NCBI RefSeq assembly: GCF_011392075.1
Contig: NZ_JAAJBV010000001.1
Coordinates: 186,001-250,000 of the forward strand
Reading direction: 5' to 3'
From: Flavobacterium celericrescens
Lineage (GTDB): Bacteria > Bacteroidota > Bacteroidia > Flavobacteriales > Flavobacteriaceae
Length of the DNA stretch: 64,000 nt
Shown here: positions 55,322 to 62,012 of the stretch, piece after piece
Layout: every line of letters starts with the position of its first letter
Numbering within the stretch: position 1 is the first letter of the stretch
Notes under the pieces: model-generated
The model's database searches: none
What the model saw: the letters and a program-made list of their open reading frames with translations, nothing else
What the model was told of the DNA's origin: nothing
Program-made: the position numbers and the translations under genes

Positions 55322-55930
55322 TTATTTTATTTTGTTTGAAATCTCCATTTTCTCATTCATTTGAGAAGGTCTGGCATTTCTTGCGGTGTCTAATGCTTGT
55401 AACATTAATTCTTCACCTATTTCTTTAGGAATGGCTTTTTTAATAATAATTTCATCCCATTGATTGTATAAACCTTTAATTTCTTCGTTAATTTCTGGAA
55501 TTAATTTAGCTACTTTTTGCTCAGGAATTACTTGTAAATTCATGAAAGTTTCTAAAGATTTTAATTTGGTGTTCAAAGTAGTTATTCTACTCAACACCTG
55601 AGGTTTTTTATATTCAAATGGAATTGTAAACGCCAAAGTATCTGCTTTTGACGATAAATTTTTGGTTTTTAATTGAAAAGCAGACAAGGTAGATTTTGGT
55701 TTTTGAAGCATTTCAATTTCAAATTGTCTCCATTCATTCCAAGAGTTTAGTGTTGCTTTAACTTCTGGTCTTGCATTTGGAAAATGAAACTGCCACATTT
55801 TGGAAATATTTTTAAAAACAGCTTCGTTTTTTCTTGCTATTTTTTGTGCTTCCAGTTGTTGTTGCGAATCATTTTCACAAGCAAACAACCCTAATGTTAA
55901 AACCAATATACTTACTATAAAACCTTTCAT
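55322..55930 (-). CDS. Small helical lipoprotein
   Basis: The 202-residue protein has a lipoprotein signal (lipobox LGLFAC, Cys18) followed by ENDSQQQLEAQK and a mostly helical body (TLNTKLKSLETFMNL, EINEEIKGLYNQWDEIIIKK). No family recognised. It heads a two-gene transcript with the T9SS cargo gene, so the two may work together at the surface. A -7 box lies 17 bases before its ATG. Confidence 0.72.
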   Translation of the reverse strand: MKGFIVSILVLTLGLFACENDSQQQLEAQKIARKNEAVFKNISKMWQFHFPNARPEVKATLNSWNEWRQFEIEMLQKPKSTLSAFQLKTKNLSSKADTLAFTIPFEYKKPQVLSRITTLNTKLKSLETFMNLQVIPEQKVAKLIPEINEEIKGLYNQWDEIIIKKAIPKEIGEELMLQALDTARNARPSQMNEKMEISNKIK

Positions 55931-55947
55931 TTTTTTATTTTAAAAAA

Positions 55948-55955
55948 CAAAGGTA
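55948..55955 (-). promoter_or_regulatory. -7 box of the lipoprotein-T9SS cargo operon
   Basis: TACCTTTG on the minus strand matches TAnnTTTG, 17 bases before the ATG at 55930. The duplicated element at 55981-56074 lies just upstream. Confidence 0.6.
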
Positions 55956-55980
55956 CAAATGTTTACAAAAACTCGGTGCT

Positions 55981-56074
55981 AATCTAATAATATCTTAACT
56001 TGTTTTGATTTGATTGTTGTTTTTAAGATAGTTGTATGAAGTGAATCCGGTTATTACAAAATACGAAAACATTG
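55981..56074. repeat. Duplicated intergenic element, copy A
   Basis: This stretch of 94 bp matches 56894-56989 at about 80% by eye. It starts with AATCTAATAATATCTTAACT and ends with ACAAAATACGAAAACATTG. It carries the 8-bp inverted repeat TATCTTAA (55991-55998) and TTAAGATA (56023-56030). It begins seven bases past the 3' end of the orphan gene at 56082. Confidence 0.85.
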
Positions 56075-56081
56075 CCTCTTT

Positions 56082-56828
56082 TTACCTTTTTTCTAATGCA
56101 ATTTTAGTTATTTCAGAAAAGCAGTTTGAATCAGAACATTCCTTTTGATAATTATATACGTTAGGAATTAAATTTAATATAAAAATTAAGTCTTCGAAAG
56201 GAATTAATTTGGAGTCATCATAAATATAGTTATCCTTTACATTGGTTTTTTCTATGAAAAAATTATCTTGATGGTCATATATCGACAAAAAATATTTATT
56301 TAAACCTGATTCATCTTTAAAACATCTTAAACTGCTTATCGGCATAAAATCATCATTAATAAGATAGATATTACTCATTAAAAAACTAATACTATATGTT
56401 AATATTATTTCTTTTCCTTCACAACTAACGGAACCTATTGATGTACTTGAATTGATATAAATTAACTTTTTTAAATTTTTATCATAAATAAGAAAAAAAC
56501 TAAACGAATTGGGTACAACGAAATTTTTTTCTACATCAAGAATCTTGTTTGATATTACAGTATACAAATCATATTCTTTATAATTTCCTAAACGAACTAA
56601 GCTGTAAAAAGATTTTTTAGAATTTTGAGCATAAATTTCTGTTACATAACTTTTATTTTTAATATCACAAAACTTGTCTTTATTTAAAATGTATTTGCCT
56701 CTTTTACATTTTTTAATTCTTATTTCTTTTTTTGATTTATAAATAGTGTCCAAAATGTCATTTAAGCTATTTTGCGAACAAATTGAGCATGAAATAAAAA
56801 AGAAAACTATAACTATATTGCGTTTCAT
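56082..56828 (-). CDS. Secreted orphan protein
   Basis: The ATG at 56828 gives 248 residues with a signal peptide (MKRNIVIVFFFISCSICSQ); the ATG at 56846 adds six residues before the basic start and is less likely. The end of the signal has two Cys but no clean lipobox. The body is Ser, Tyr, Asn and Lys rich with several Cys (IKKCKRGKY, DKFCDIKN, SVSCEGKE, KECSDSNCFSE). No family recognised. Copies of the duplicated element flank it on both sides. Confidence 0.6.
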   Translation of the reverse strand: MKRNIVIVFFFISCSICSQNSLNDILDTIYKSKKEIRIKKCKRGKYILNKDKFCDIKNKSYVTEIYAQNSKKSFYSLVRLGNYKEYDLYTVISNKILDVEKNFVVPNSFSFFLIYDKNLKKLIYINSSTSIGSVSCEGKEIILTYSISFLMSNIYLINDDFMPISSLRCFKDESGLNKYFLSIYDHQDNFFIEKTNVKDNYIYDDSKLIPFEDLIFILNLIPNVYNYQKECSDSNCFSEITKIALEKR

Positions 56829-56893
56829 GTTTATAAAATTTAACAAAATCAGTGATTATATCCTCACAAAAGCATTCTCTAAGAAGAATGACT

Positions 56894-56989
56894 AATCTAA
56901 TAATATCTTAACTCCTATTTGATTTATTTGTTGTTTTTAAAATAGTTGTAATGAATTAAATTTGGTTATCACAAAATACGAAAACATTG
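56894..56989. repeat. Duplicated intergenic element, copy B
   Basis: It is about 80% like copy A at 55981-56074, in the same orientation and 913 bp apart, with matching ends (AATCTAATAATATCTTAACT and ACAAAATACGAAAACATTG). The inverted repeat is kept with one mismatch (TATCTTAA at 56904-56911, TTAAAATA at 56937-56944). It begins 13 bases past the 3' end of the gene at 57003. Confidence 0.85.
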
Positions 56990-57002
56990 AGTATTACTCA
57001 GA

Positions 57003-57428
57003 TCATTTAATTAAAATTTTATCATTCCAAACATTCTTACAGTTGTCCTCTAATAAAACCACTATTTCTTTATTCCAATAGTCTGGAGTTGATTTCTTTA
57101 ATACAAAGTTTATAAAAATCAGTTTATTACCATTCTCATCAAACTCACCAAAATACTGCCTGTTGTATTTATACAAATCATTATAATTCCAACATTCATT
57201 TTGAGTTAATATTTTATTTTTCTTAATTTCTTTTGCTTTAATGATTAATGATTTTTCAACTTCTTTTATATCATCAACGGTTGGAGTGAAAAATTTATTG
57301 GTAGACCTGATAAAATACTTGTTTTCATATTCTTTTGAAAATATATATCCTTTATAATTTTTTCCTTCAACAAAAACCGTATTGTTTAAAACAATTGACA
57401 CTGTGATTAATATTAATAATGTCTTCAT
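57003..57428 (-). CDS. Small exported protein of unknown function
   Basis: The 141-residue protein begins with a probable signal peptide (MKTLLILITVSIVLNNTVFVEG). The mature part is rich in Lys, Asn and Tyr, with GEFDENGNKLIFINFVLKK and a C-terminal VVLLEDNCKNVWNDKILIK. Two Cys are present. The layout (short exported protein reporting a conserved strand-rich core) is common among Flavobacterium orphans, but I recognise no family. The duplicated element (copy B) lies directly 3' of it. Confidence 0.6.
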   Translation of the reverse strand: MKTLLILITVSIVLNNTVFVEGKNYKGYIFSKEYENKYFIRSTNKFFTPTVDDIKEVEKSLIIKAKEIKKNKILTQNECWNYNDLYKYNRQYFGEFDENGNKLIFINFVLKKSTPDYWNKEIVVLLEDNCKNVWNDKILIK

Positions 57429-57745
57429 TTTTTACTGTTTATTACTACAAATGGTAAAGTCTGTAGGTTGTTAATAGCAAGTATAAGAATACTCTTGAAT
57501 CAAATATAACAAATTGTGAAGCGAAAACCTAAAATCTTATTTTAAGAATATTGTGTTTTTAATGTCTTAGTAAAAGGATTATCAGAAGATTGGAGCTTCT
57601 CAAAGCATAGCAGCTATTTGATTTAAAAGCACTTAAGATTTAACTATTCTTATTATTCGTTGTTTTTTTTAACAAATTACAATTTAAAGTTGGGTAATAT
57701 TAAAAATATAACAAAATTGTCGCTTTTCAATTCATTCGAAAACGT
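57429..57745. other. Gene-free stretch with a possible transposase remnant
   Basis: This spacer separates the orphan gene from the threonine-dehydrogenase-type gene. Apart from the short transposase-like fragment at 57543-57626, I see only AT-rich sequence with small imperfect palindromes (for example around AGTATAAGAATACTC at 57480) and no open frame longer than about 40 codons other than the non-coding extension of the downstream gene. Confidence 0.5.
57543..57626 (+). pseudogene. Possible C-terminal remnant of an IS200-like (REP-associated) transposase
   Basis: Between stops at 57543 and 57624 the plus strand reads EYCVFNVLVKGLSEDWSFSKHSSYLI. This resembles the C-terminal block of Y1/REP-associated transposases, where EY..NPV..GLV.....W..SS..Y is typical, with the NPV decayed to NVL. 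The fragment is only 26 codons, so chance likeness cannot be excluded. Confidence 0.35.
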
Positions 57746-57753
57746 TATATTTG
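57746..57753 (+). promoter_or_regulatory. -7 box of the threonine-dehydrogenase-type gene
   Basis: TATATTTG matches TAnnTTTG and is 20 bases before the ATG at 57774. It lies inside the N-terminal extension of the longer open frame, which supports the shorter start. Confidence 0.6.
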
Positions 57754-57773
57754 TTTCCTCTATATTCTATCAA

Positions 57774-58730
57774 ATGGACACGAAAATTTTAATAATTGGT
57801 GCTTGTGGTCAAATAGGTACCGAACTTACTGCAAAGTTAAGAGCAACTTATGGTGTTAACAATGTTATTGCCTCTGATATCAGAAAATTGAATAACGATG
57901 TGGTGAATAATGGGATTTTTGAAGTGGTTAATGCTTTAGATTATAATCAAATTGAGCATTTAATAGAGCAATATCATATTACGGATGTATATTTAATGGC
58001 GGCTTTACTTTCGGCAACAGCAGAAAAAAACCCAGCCTTTGCTTGGGATTTGAATATGAATTCTTTGTTTCATGTTTTAAATTTAGCCAAAGCAGGAAAA
58101 ATTAAGAAAATTTTCTGGCCTTCAAGCATCGCCGTTTTTGGACCTACAACACCAAGACACAATACTCCTCAATATACCATAATGGAGCCTTCAACAGTTT
58201 ATGGTATCTCAAAACAAACAGGAGAAAGATGGTGCGAATATTACAACAAACAATATGGTGTAGATGTAAGAAGTATTCGATATCCGGGTTTGATTAGCTG
58301 GAGTACCGAAGCAGGTGGTGGCACAACAGATTATGCTGTTGATATCTATCACAAAGCCATTACCGAGGGTAGATTCACAAGCTTTTTATCAGAAAACACA
58401 GAATTACCAATGATGTATATGGACGATGCTATCAAAGCAACTATTGGCATTATGCAAGCTCCAACTGAAAAAATTAAAATACGTTCTTCATATAATTTAG
58501 CGGCAATGAGTTTTACACCAAAACAAATTGGAGCAGAAATTCAAAAACATTATCCTGAATTTGAATTGAGTTATGAACCAGATTTTCGTCAAAAAATTGC
58601 AGATAGCTGGCCAGCAAGTATTGATGACTCATCGGCAAGAGAAGATTGGGGTTGGAAAAATGATTTTGATATTTCAACAATGACAATAGATATGTTCCAA
58701 AATTTAAAAGAACACGTTTATAAAAAATAA
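57774..58730 (+). CDS. NAD-dependent L-threonine 3-dehydrogenase-type SDR/epimerase
   Basis: The ATG at 57774 gives 318 residues; the open frame upstream (38 more codons) overlaps the -7 box and has no protein-like character. The Rossmann motif GACGQIGTEL lies at the N terminus, and the SDR catalytic Tyr/Lys are in VYGISKQTGERW. RYPGLISWSTEAGGGTTDYAVDI is characteristic of the SDR-type threonine dehydrogenases, which oxidise threonine to 2-amino-3-ketobutyrate. A single gene with its own promoter and terminator. Confidence 0.88.
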   Translation: MDTKILIIGACGQIGTELTAKLRATYGVNNVIASDIRKLNNDVVNNGIFEVVNALDYNQIEHLIEQYHITDVYLMAALLSATAEKNPAFAWDLNMNSLFHVLNLAKAGKIKKIFWPSSIAVFGPTTPRHNTPQYTIMEPSTVYGISKQTGERWCEYYNKQYGVDVRSIRYPGLISWSTEAGGGTTDYAVDIYHKAITEGRFTSFLSENTELPMMYMDDAIKATIGIMQAPTEKIKIRSSYNLAAMSFTPKQIGAEIQKHYPEFELSYEPDFRQKIADSWPASIDDSSAREDWGWKNDFDISTMTIDMFQNLKEHVYKK

Positions 58731-58731
58731 A

Positions 58732-58760
58732 AAAACGCTCCAACTATTTGGAGCGTTTTT
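58732..58760. terminator. Bidirectional terminator between the SDR gene and the globin gene
   Basis: Perfect 10-bp arms AAAACGCTCC (58732-58741) and GGAGCGTTTT (58750-58759) with flanking A and T runs lie between the two convergent genes. Confidence 0.92.
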
Positions 58761-58780
58761 CGTTAAAACAAAAAACAAAC

Positions 58781-59362
58781 TTACTCCTGAACTATAGGAG
58801 CCCTCAACGATTCTAACACCGCTACAACTTCATTTATTAATTGTGGATCCGTAACACCATTTAATCCTGCCGCTGCACCAACATAACCAATAAATTTATC
58901 ATAATCAGCATCAGTAGATTTTACACCCATACGAGGATTTTGAGCTGGATCATGTGCAGCTACCATATCTAAACCTGTGTAAACATTAGTAGCACCACCC
59001 CCTGTATTTGCAGAAAAGAAATCTGTTAAATTTTTACTCAAAATAGAAACATTTGTAGCATTCCCACTTGAAACTTCGGAAACAATTGGAGCAAAATGAG
59101 CCCCTAAATTTCCTTCAGCTCCCGTGACAATATCTGCCACAATTAATGTAATTGTTGAATCTACAACCGAACGATAGCTTAAACGTCCTTGCTCAATCAT
59201 TTGACTAGGATTGTTTGGGTCAGCAACCATTGTTGTTCCACCTAATTTCGCATACAAAGATGCTGGTTCAGCAGCTTTATCATCGTCATCGTTACATGAT
59301 GTTACAAATGCTCCCGATGCAATAAATAAAGCCACTAAGGCTAATTTTGAAAAATTTTTCAT
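58781..59362 (-). CDS. Lipoprotein with a truncated-hemoglobin (group 1-like) domain
   Basis: The 193-residue protein has a lipoprotein signal ending FVTSC (Cys23), followed by the acidic NDDDDK, a pattern linked to surface export of lipoproteins in Bacteroidota. From about 36 on it fits the truncated globin fold: SLYAKLGGTTMV (36-47), NLTDFFSANTGGGATNVYTGLDMVAAHDP with the likely proximal heme-ligand His in MVAAH, then DADYDKFIGYVGAAA and a final VLESLRAPIV. An extra segment (VADPNNPSQMIEQG) follows the first motif. Globins of this class usually lie in the cytoplasm; an anchored, possibly surface-exposed one would bind O2, NO or another heme ligand. It follows the HMA-like gene by 18 bp. Confidence 0.82.
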   Translation of the reverse strand: MKNFSKLALVALFIASGAFVTSCNDDDDKAAEPASLYAKLGGTTMVADPNNPSQMIEQGRLSYRSVVDSTITLIVADIVTGAEGNLGAHFAPIVSEVSSGNATNVSILSKNLTDFFSANTGGGATNVYTGLDMVAAHDPAQNPRMGVKSTDADYDKFIGYVGAAAGLNGVTDPQLINEVVAVLESLRAPIVQE

Positions 59363-59380
59363 AGTAATAGTATTTGGAAA

Positions 59381-59845
59381 TTAATTAAAAATTCGTTGAA
59401 TTCCTCTTGAAAATTTATAACTAAAACCATCTTCAGTCATAACAGGACAAGCGGTTTTATTTTCTAATCCTTTAGGAAGTACAAATCGTTCAGCTTTATA
59501 ATCTCCCAAAGCAATTAATTGATTGTATATTTCTTCTGAATTGGCAATTTTTATATCATGAAAATAAACTAAAACACCAGTTTCTATATTTAATCTATCT
59601 GTTTTAACTCCTGGAATTTTTTTTAAGTTTCTATGAATTTCTTTTGCTTTAAGTGAGTCTATTGGTTCTTTGAAATCAATTCGGCTTATTTGAAGTGATG
59701 CATTATCGATTTCAACTGGTTTTGCAGTTGCAATATGTACTACTAAAACCAAAAAAAGAAGTACAAATATTCCGAGAATACTTCCTGCTATAATTTTGAC
59801 TGTTCTGTTGATTTTCATTTTTTTGAGAATTTTGTTTAGATGCAT
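59381..59845 (-). CDS. Membrane-anchored HMA-fold-like protein next to the globin gene
   Basis: The 154-residue protein (an ATG at 59818 would give 145) has one membrane span (about 18-40; VKIIAGSILGIFVLLFLVLVV) and a periplasmic domain with the beta-alpha-beta-beta-alpha-beta order of heavy-metal-associated domains: ISRIDFKEPIDSLKAKEIHRNL, KIPGVKTDRLNIETGVLVYFHD and NSEEIYNQLIALGDYKAERF. The metal-binding CxxC is absent (EPID in its place). A later TACPVMTEDG holds a Cys-Pro pair like heme-regulatory motifs. It probably acts with the globin lipoprotein; that link is inferred from the operon. Confidence 0.6.
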   Translation of the reverse strand: MHLNKILKKMKINRTVKIIAGSILGIFVLLFLVLVVHIATAKPVEIDNASLQISRIDFKEPIDSLKAKEIHRNLKKIPGVKTDRLNIETGVLVYFHDIKIANSEEIYNQLIALGDYKAERFVLPKGLENKTACPVMTEDGFSYKFSRGIQRIFN

Positions 59846-59914
59846 TTACGAGAAGAAAATTATATTGGTTTTCTCAAAATGAGAAAAAAGTAAATTTTAA
59901 CATTTGGTCAAAAA

Positions 59915-59942
59915 AAAATCCCAAGACAAATTATCTTGGGAT
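59915..59942 (-). terminator. Terminator of the NTF2-like lipoprotein gene
   Basis: Arms ATCCCAAGA (59918-59926) and TCTTGGGAT (59934-59942) form a 9-bp stem, followed on the minus strand by eight Ts. It separates this gene from the HMA-like/globin pair downstream. Confidence 0.88.
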
Positions 59943-59964
59943 TGTATATTATTTTTGTTTATCC

Positions 59965-60456
59965 TTACTTTTTTTCGAAAAGTATTTTGTCTTCAATAGG
60001 TGCTTTTATTTTTACTACATCATTTGTATTCTCATTCGGTACCGTCATAGAAAGCACATAATGTTTTATTTTCCATTGTCCATTCTCTTGTACTAAAACC
60101 CCAGAACCTCGGCATATTTTCATTTGTGTATTTAATAATTCGTCAAACCAAACTAATTTACCATCTTCACTAAAATAAATATTGCGTTCAATCGCTTTGA
60201 AATTCCATGCTTTTCCTTTGTCAAAATAAGGTTTTGCAAAAGCTTGAAATGCTGTTTTATTCCAATTTTCTGTAGCATCAGTTCCTATAAAAATTGATTC
60301 GTCTGACATTGCGTTGAAATAATTCTCATAATTTGCCTCAGCTGCTGCTTTATGCCAATTGTCTAAAAAAAATGTGATTTCCGCTTTTTTATCGCTTGTA
60401 TTTTGTGTTGAGGCACAACTCATTAATACTAAAAAAAAGAGATAATATACTTTCAT
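59965..60456 (-). CDS. NTF2/SnoaL-like lipoprotein
   Basis: The ATG at 60456 gives 163 residues with a lipoprotein signal (lipobox VLMSC, Cys13); the TTG at 60483 is rejected. The mature part fits the NTF2-like (SnoaL, DUF4440) fold: a helix FLDNWHKAAAEANYENYFNAM, ESIFIGTDATENW, and KAWNFKAIERNIYFSEDGKLVWFDELL, then VLVQENGQWKIKHYVLSM. Such domains bind small molecules or catalyse simple reactions; the substrate is unknown. A -7 box lies upstream; it is a single-gene unit. Confidence 0.8.
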   Translation of the reverse strand: MKVYYLFFLVLMSCASTQNTSDKKAEITFFLDNWHKAAAEANYENYFNAMSDESIFIGTDATENWNKTAFQAFAKPYFDKGKAWNFKAIERNIYFSEDGKLVWFDELLNTQMKICRGSGVLVQENGQWKIKHYVLSMTVPNENTNDVVKIKAPIEDKILFEKK

Positions 60457-60485
60457 GATAGTTGAATTTTTAATTATAAACAAAT

Positions 60486-60493
60486 CAAAAATA
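60486..60493 (-). promoter_or_regulatory. -7 box of the NTF2-like lipoprotein gene
   Basis: TATTTTTG on the minus strand matches TAnnTTTG, 29 bases before the ATG at 60456 and 11 bases past the amtB stop. Confidence 0.5.
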
Positions 60494-60504
60494 CCATTTT
60501 ATCT

Positions 60505-61839
60505 TTAGAACTTTTCGTTATGTTGCGATAAATCGAGTCCTATACGCTCAGATTCTTCGGAAACACGTAATGGAATAAACCAATTTGTTACTTTATAGAG
60601 TATTAATGAACCCAGAAAAGTAAATAGAGAAACTAAACCTAATGCAGTCATATGGTGCCCAAAAACCGACCAACCACCATGTAATAAACTCGCGTTTTCT
60701 CCTTCTGCAAAAATAGCAGTCACTATCATTCCCATAATTCCTCCAACTCCATGACAAGCAAAAACATCTAATGTATCATCAATTGCTTTTAACTTATTCC
60801 AATACAACATTTTATTAGAAACAATAGCCGCAATAAATCCGAAGAAAATACTTTTAGGTATAGAAATGAAACCTGCAGCAGGTGTAATAGCAACTAAACC
60901 TACTACTGCTCCAATACATGCTCCTAAAGCAGAAACTTTTCTGCCATTTAGTCTGTCGAAAAATATCCAAGTTAACATTGCTGAAGCTGAAGCTAGAGTG
61001 GTGGTTGCAAAAGCTATTGCAGCGGTTCCATTTGCTGCTAATGCCGAACCTGCATTGAATCCAAACCAGCCAAACCATAACATTCCTGTTCCTAACAACA
61101 CAAAAGGAATATTAGTGGGAATATGCTCACTGTTTTTCCTCTTACCTAAAACCAAAACACCAGCCAAAGCAGCAAAACCTGCGCTCATGTGAACAACTGT
61201 TCCGCCTGCAAAATCTTTCACACCAAAATAACTTCCAAGCAATCCATTTGGATGCCAAACCATATGACACAATGGGGTATAAATGAACAAAGTAAACAAA
61301 CAAATGAAAAGCAAATACGAAATAAAACGAACACGCTCTGCAAATGAACCAGTAATAATGGCTGGAGTAATTACGGCAAATTTCATTTGAAACAAAGCAA
61401 ACAAAACAAATGGAATTGTACTTGCTAACTGTTTATGTGGTAAGGAACTCACATTGTCAAAAAACATAAAATCAAAGGGGTTTCCAATAATTCCATAATG
61501 CTTTCCTTCTATTTCAAATCCTAAACTTTCTCCAAAAGCCAAGCTAAATCCTACCACTATCCAGAGTAAACTCACTACACCAAGTGAAATAAAACTTTGT
61601 AGCATCGTAGAAATTACATTCTTTTTCCCGACCATTCCTCCATAAAAAAAAGATAATCCAGGCGTCATTAATAACACAAAAGAAGACGATGTTAATAACC
61701 AAGCTACATCGGCATAATTAATAGCTTCAGCAGTTAGGAAGTTTGCTTGCAATTCATTTTTGTTTTCCCAAAACAAACTAGCAATAGCAATAAAGCAAAT
61801 AATTGCAAAAGAAGTAATCCAGCGTTTTTCTATTTTCAT
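60505..61839 (-). CDS. amtB: Ammonium transporter
   Basis: The 444-residue Amt/MEP/Rh channel takes up ammonium. A signal-like first helix is followed by eleven spans with ADVAWLLTSSSFVLLMTPGLSFFYGGMV near the start, the signature FAGGTVVHMSAGFAALAGVLVLGKR with the first pore His, and DTLDVFACHGVGGIMGMIVTAIFA with the second. The C-terminal tail (VTNWFIPLRVSEESERIGLDLSQHNEKF) holds the regulatory region where a PII protein docks. No glnK/glnB gene is adjacent, unlike in many bacteria. Its start is preceded by AGGGG, which lies in a hairpin. Confidence 0.95.
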   Translation of the reverse strand: MKIEKRWITSFAIICFIAIASLFWENKNELQANFLTAEAINYADVAWLLTSSSFVLLMTPGLSFFYGGMVGKKNVISTMLQSFISLGVVSLLWIVVGFSLAFGESLGFEIEGKHYGIIGNPFDFMFFDNVSSLPHKQLASTIPFVLFALFQMKFAVITPAIITGSFAERVRFISYLLFICLFTLFIYTPLCHMVWHPNGLLGSYFGVKDFAGGTVVHMSAGFAALAGVLVLGKRKNSEHIPTNIPFVLLGTGMLWFGWFGFNAGSALAANGTAAIAFATTTLASASAMLTWIFFDRLNGRKVSALGACIGAVVGLVAITPAAGFISIPKSIFFGFIAAIVSNKMLYWNKLKAIDDTLDVFACHGVGGIMGMIVTAIFAEGENASLLHGGWSVFGHHMTALGLVSLFTFLGSLILYKVTNWFIPLRVSEESERIGLDLSQHNEKF

Positions 61840-61840
61840 C

Positions 61841-61857
61841 CCCTAAAATTTATAGGG
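61841..61857 (-). promoter_or_regulatory. Hairpin covering the amtB ribosome binding site
   Basis: In the mRNA, CCCTA pairs with TAGGG around a seven-base loop, and the second arm is part of TTAGGGG directly before the ATG. It could hide the ribosome binding site. The stem is five bp, so this is tentative. Confidence 0.4.
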
Positions 61858-61908
61858 TAAAATTAATAAAAAAGCGTATTTTAAAACATTATACACACAA
61901 AAACAAGG

Positions 61909-61947
61909 GGTTAAATTGTTATTTTTATTTAAAATTCAATTTTAACC
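61909..61947. promoter_or_regulatory. Inverted repeat upstream of amtB
   Basis: GGTTAAATTG (61909-61918) and CAATTTTAACC (61937-61947) are complementary except for one extra base. This dyad sits 70-108 bases before the amtB ATG, where an operator could lie. No T run suggests a terminator. Confidence 0.4.
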
Positions 61948-62012
61948 TTGTATTTATATACTCAATTGTGTTTTATCTAAAAAATCAAATCAATTTCTAT
62001 TGATTCAAAATT

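Noticed and set aside
57660..57773. N-terminal extension of the threonine-dehydrogenase-type protein
   Set aside because: It contains the -7 box, has no protein-like composition, and the Rossmann motif starts right after the ATG at 57774.
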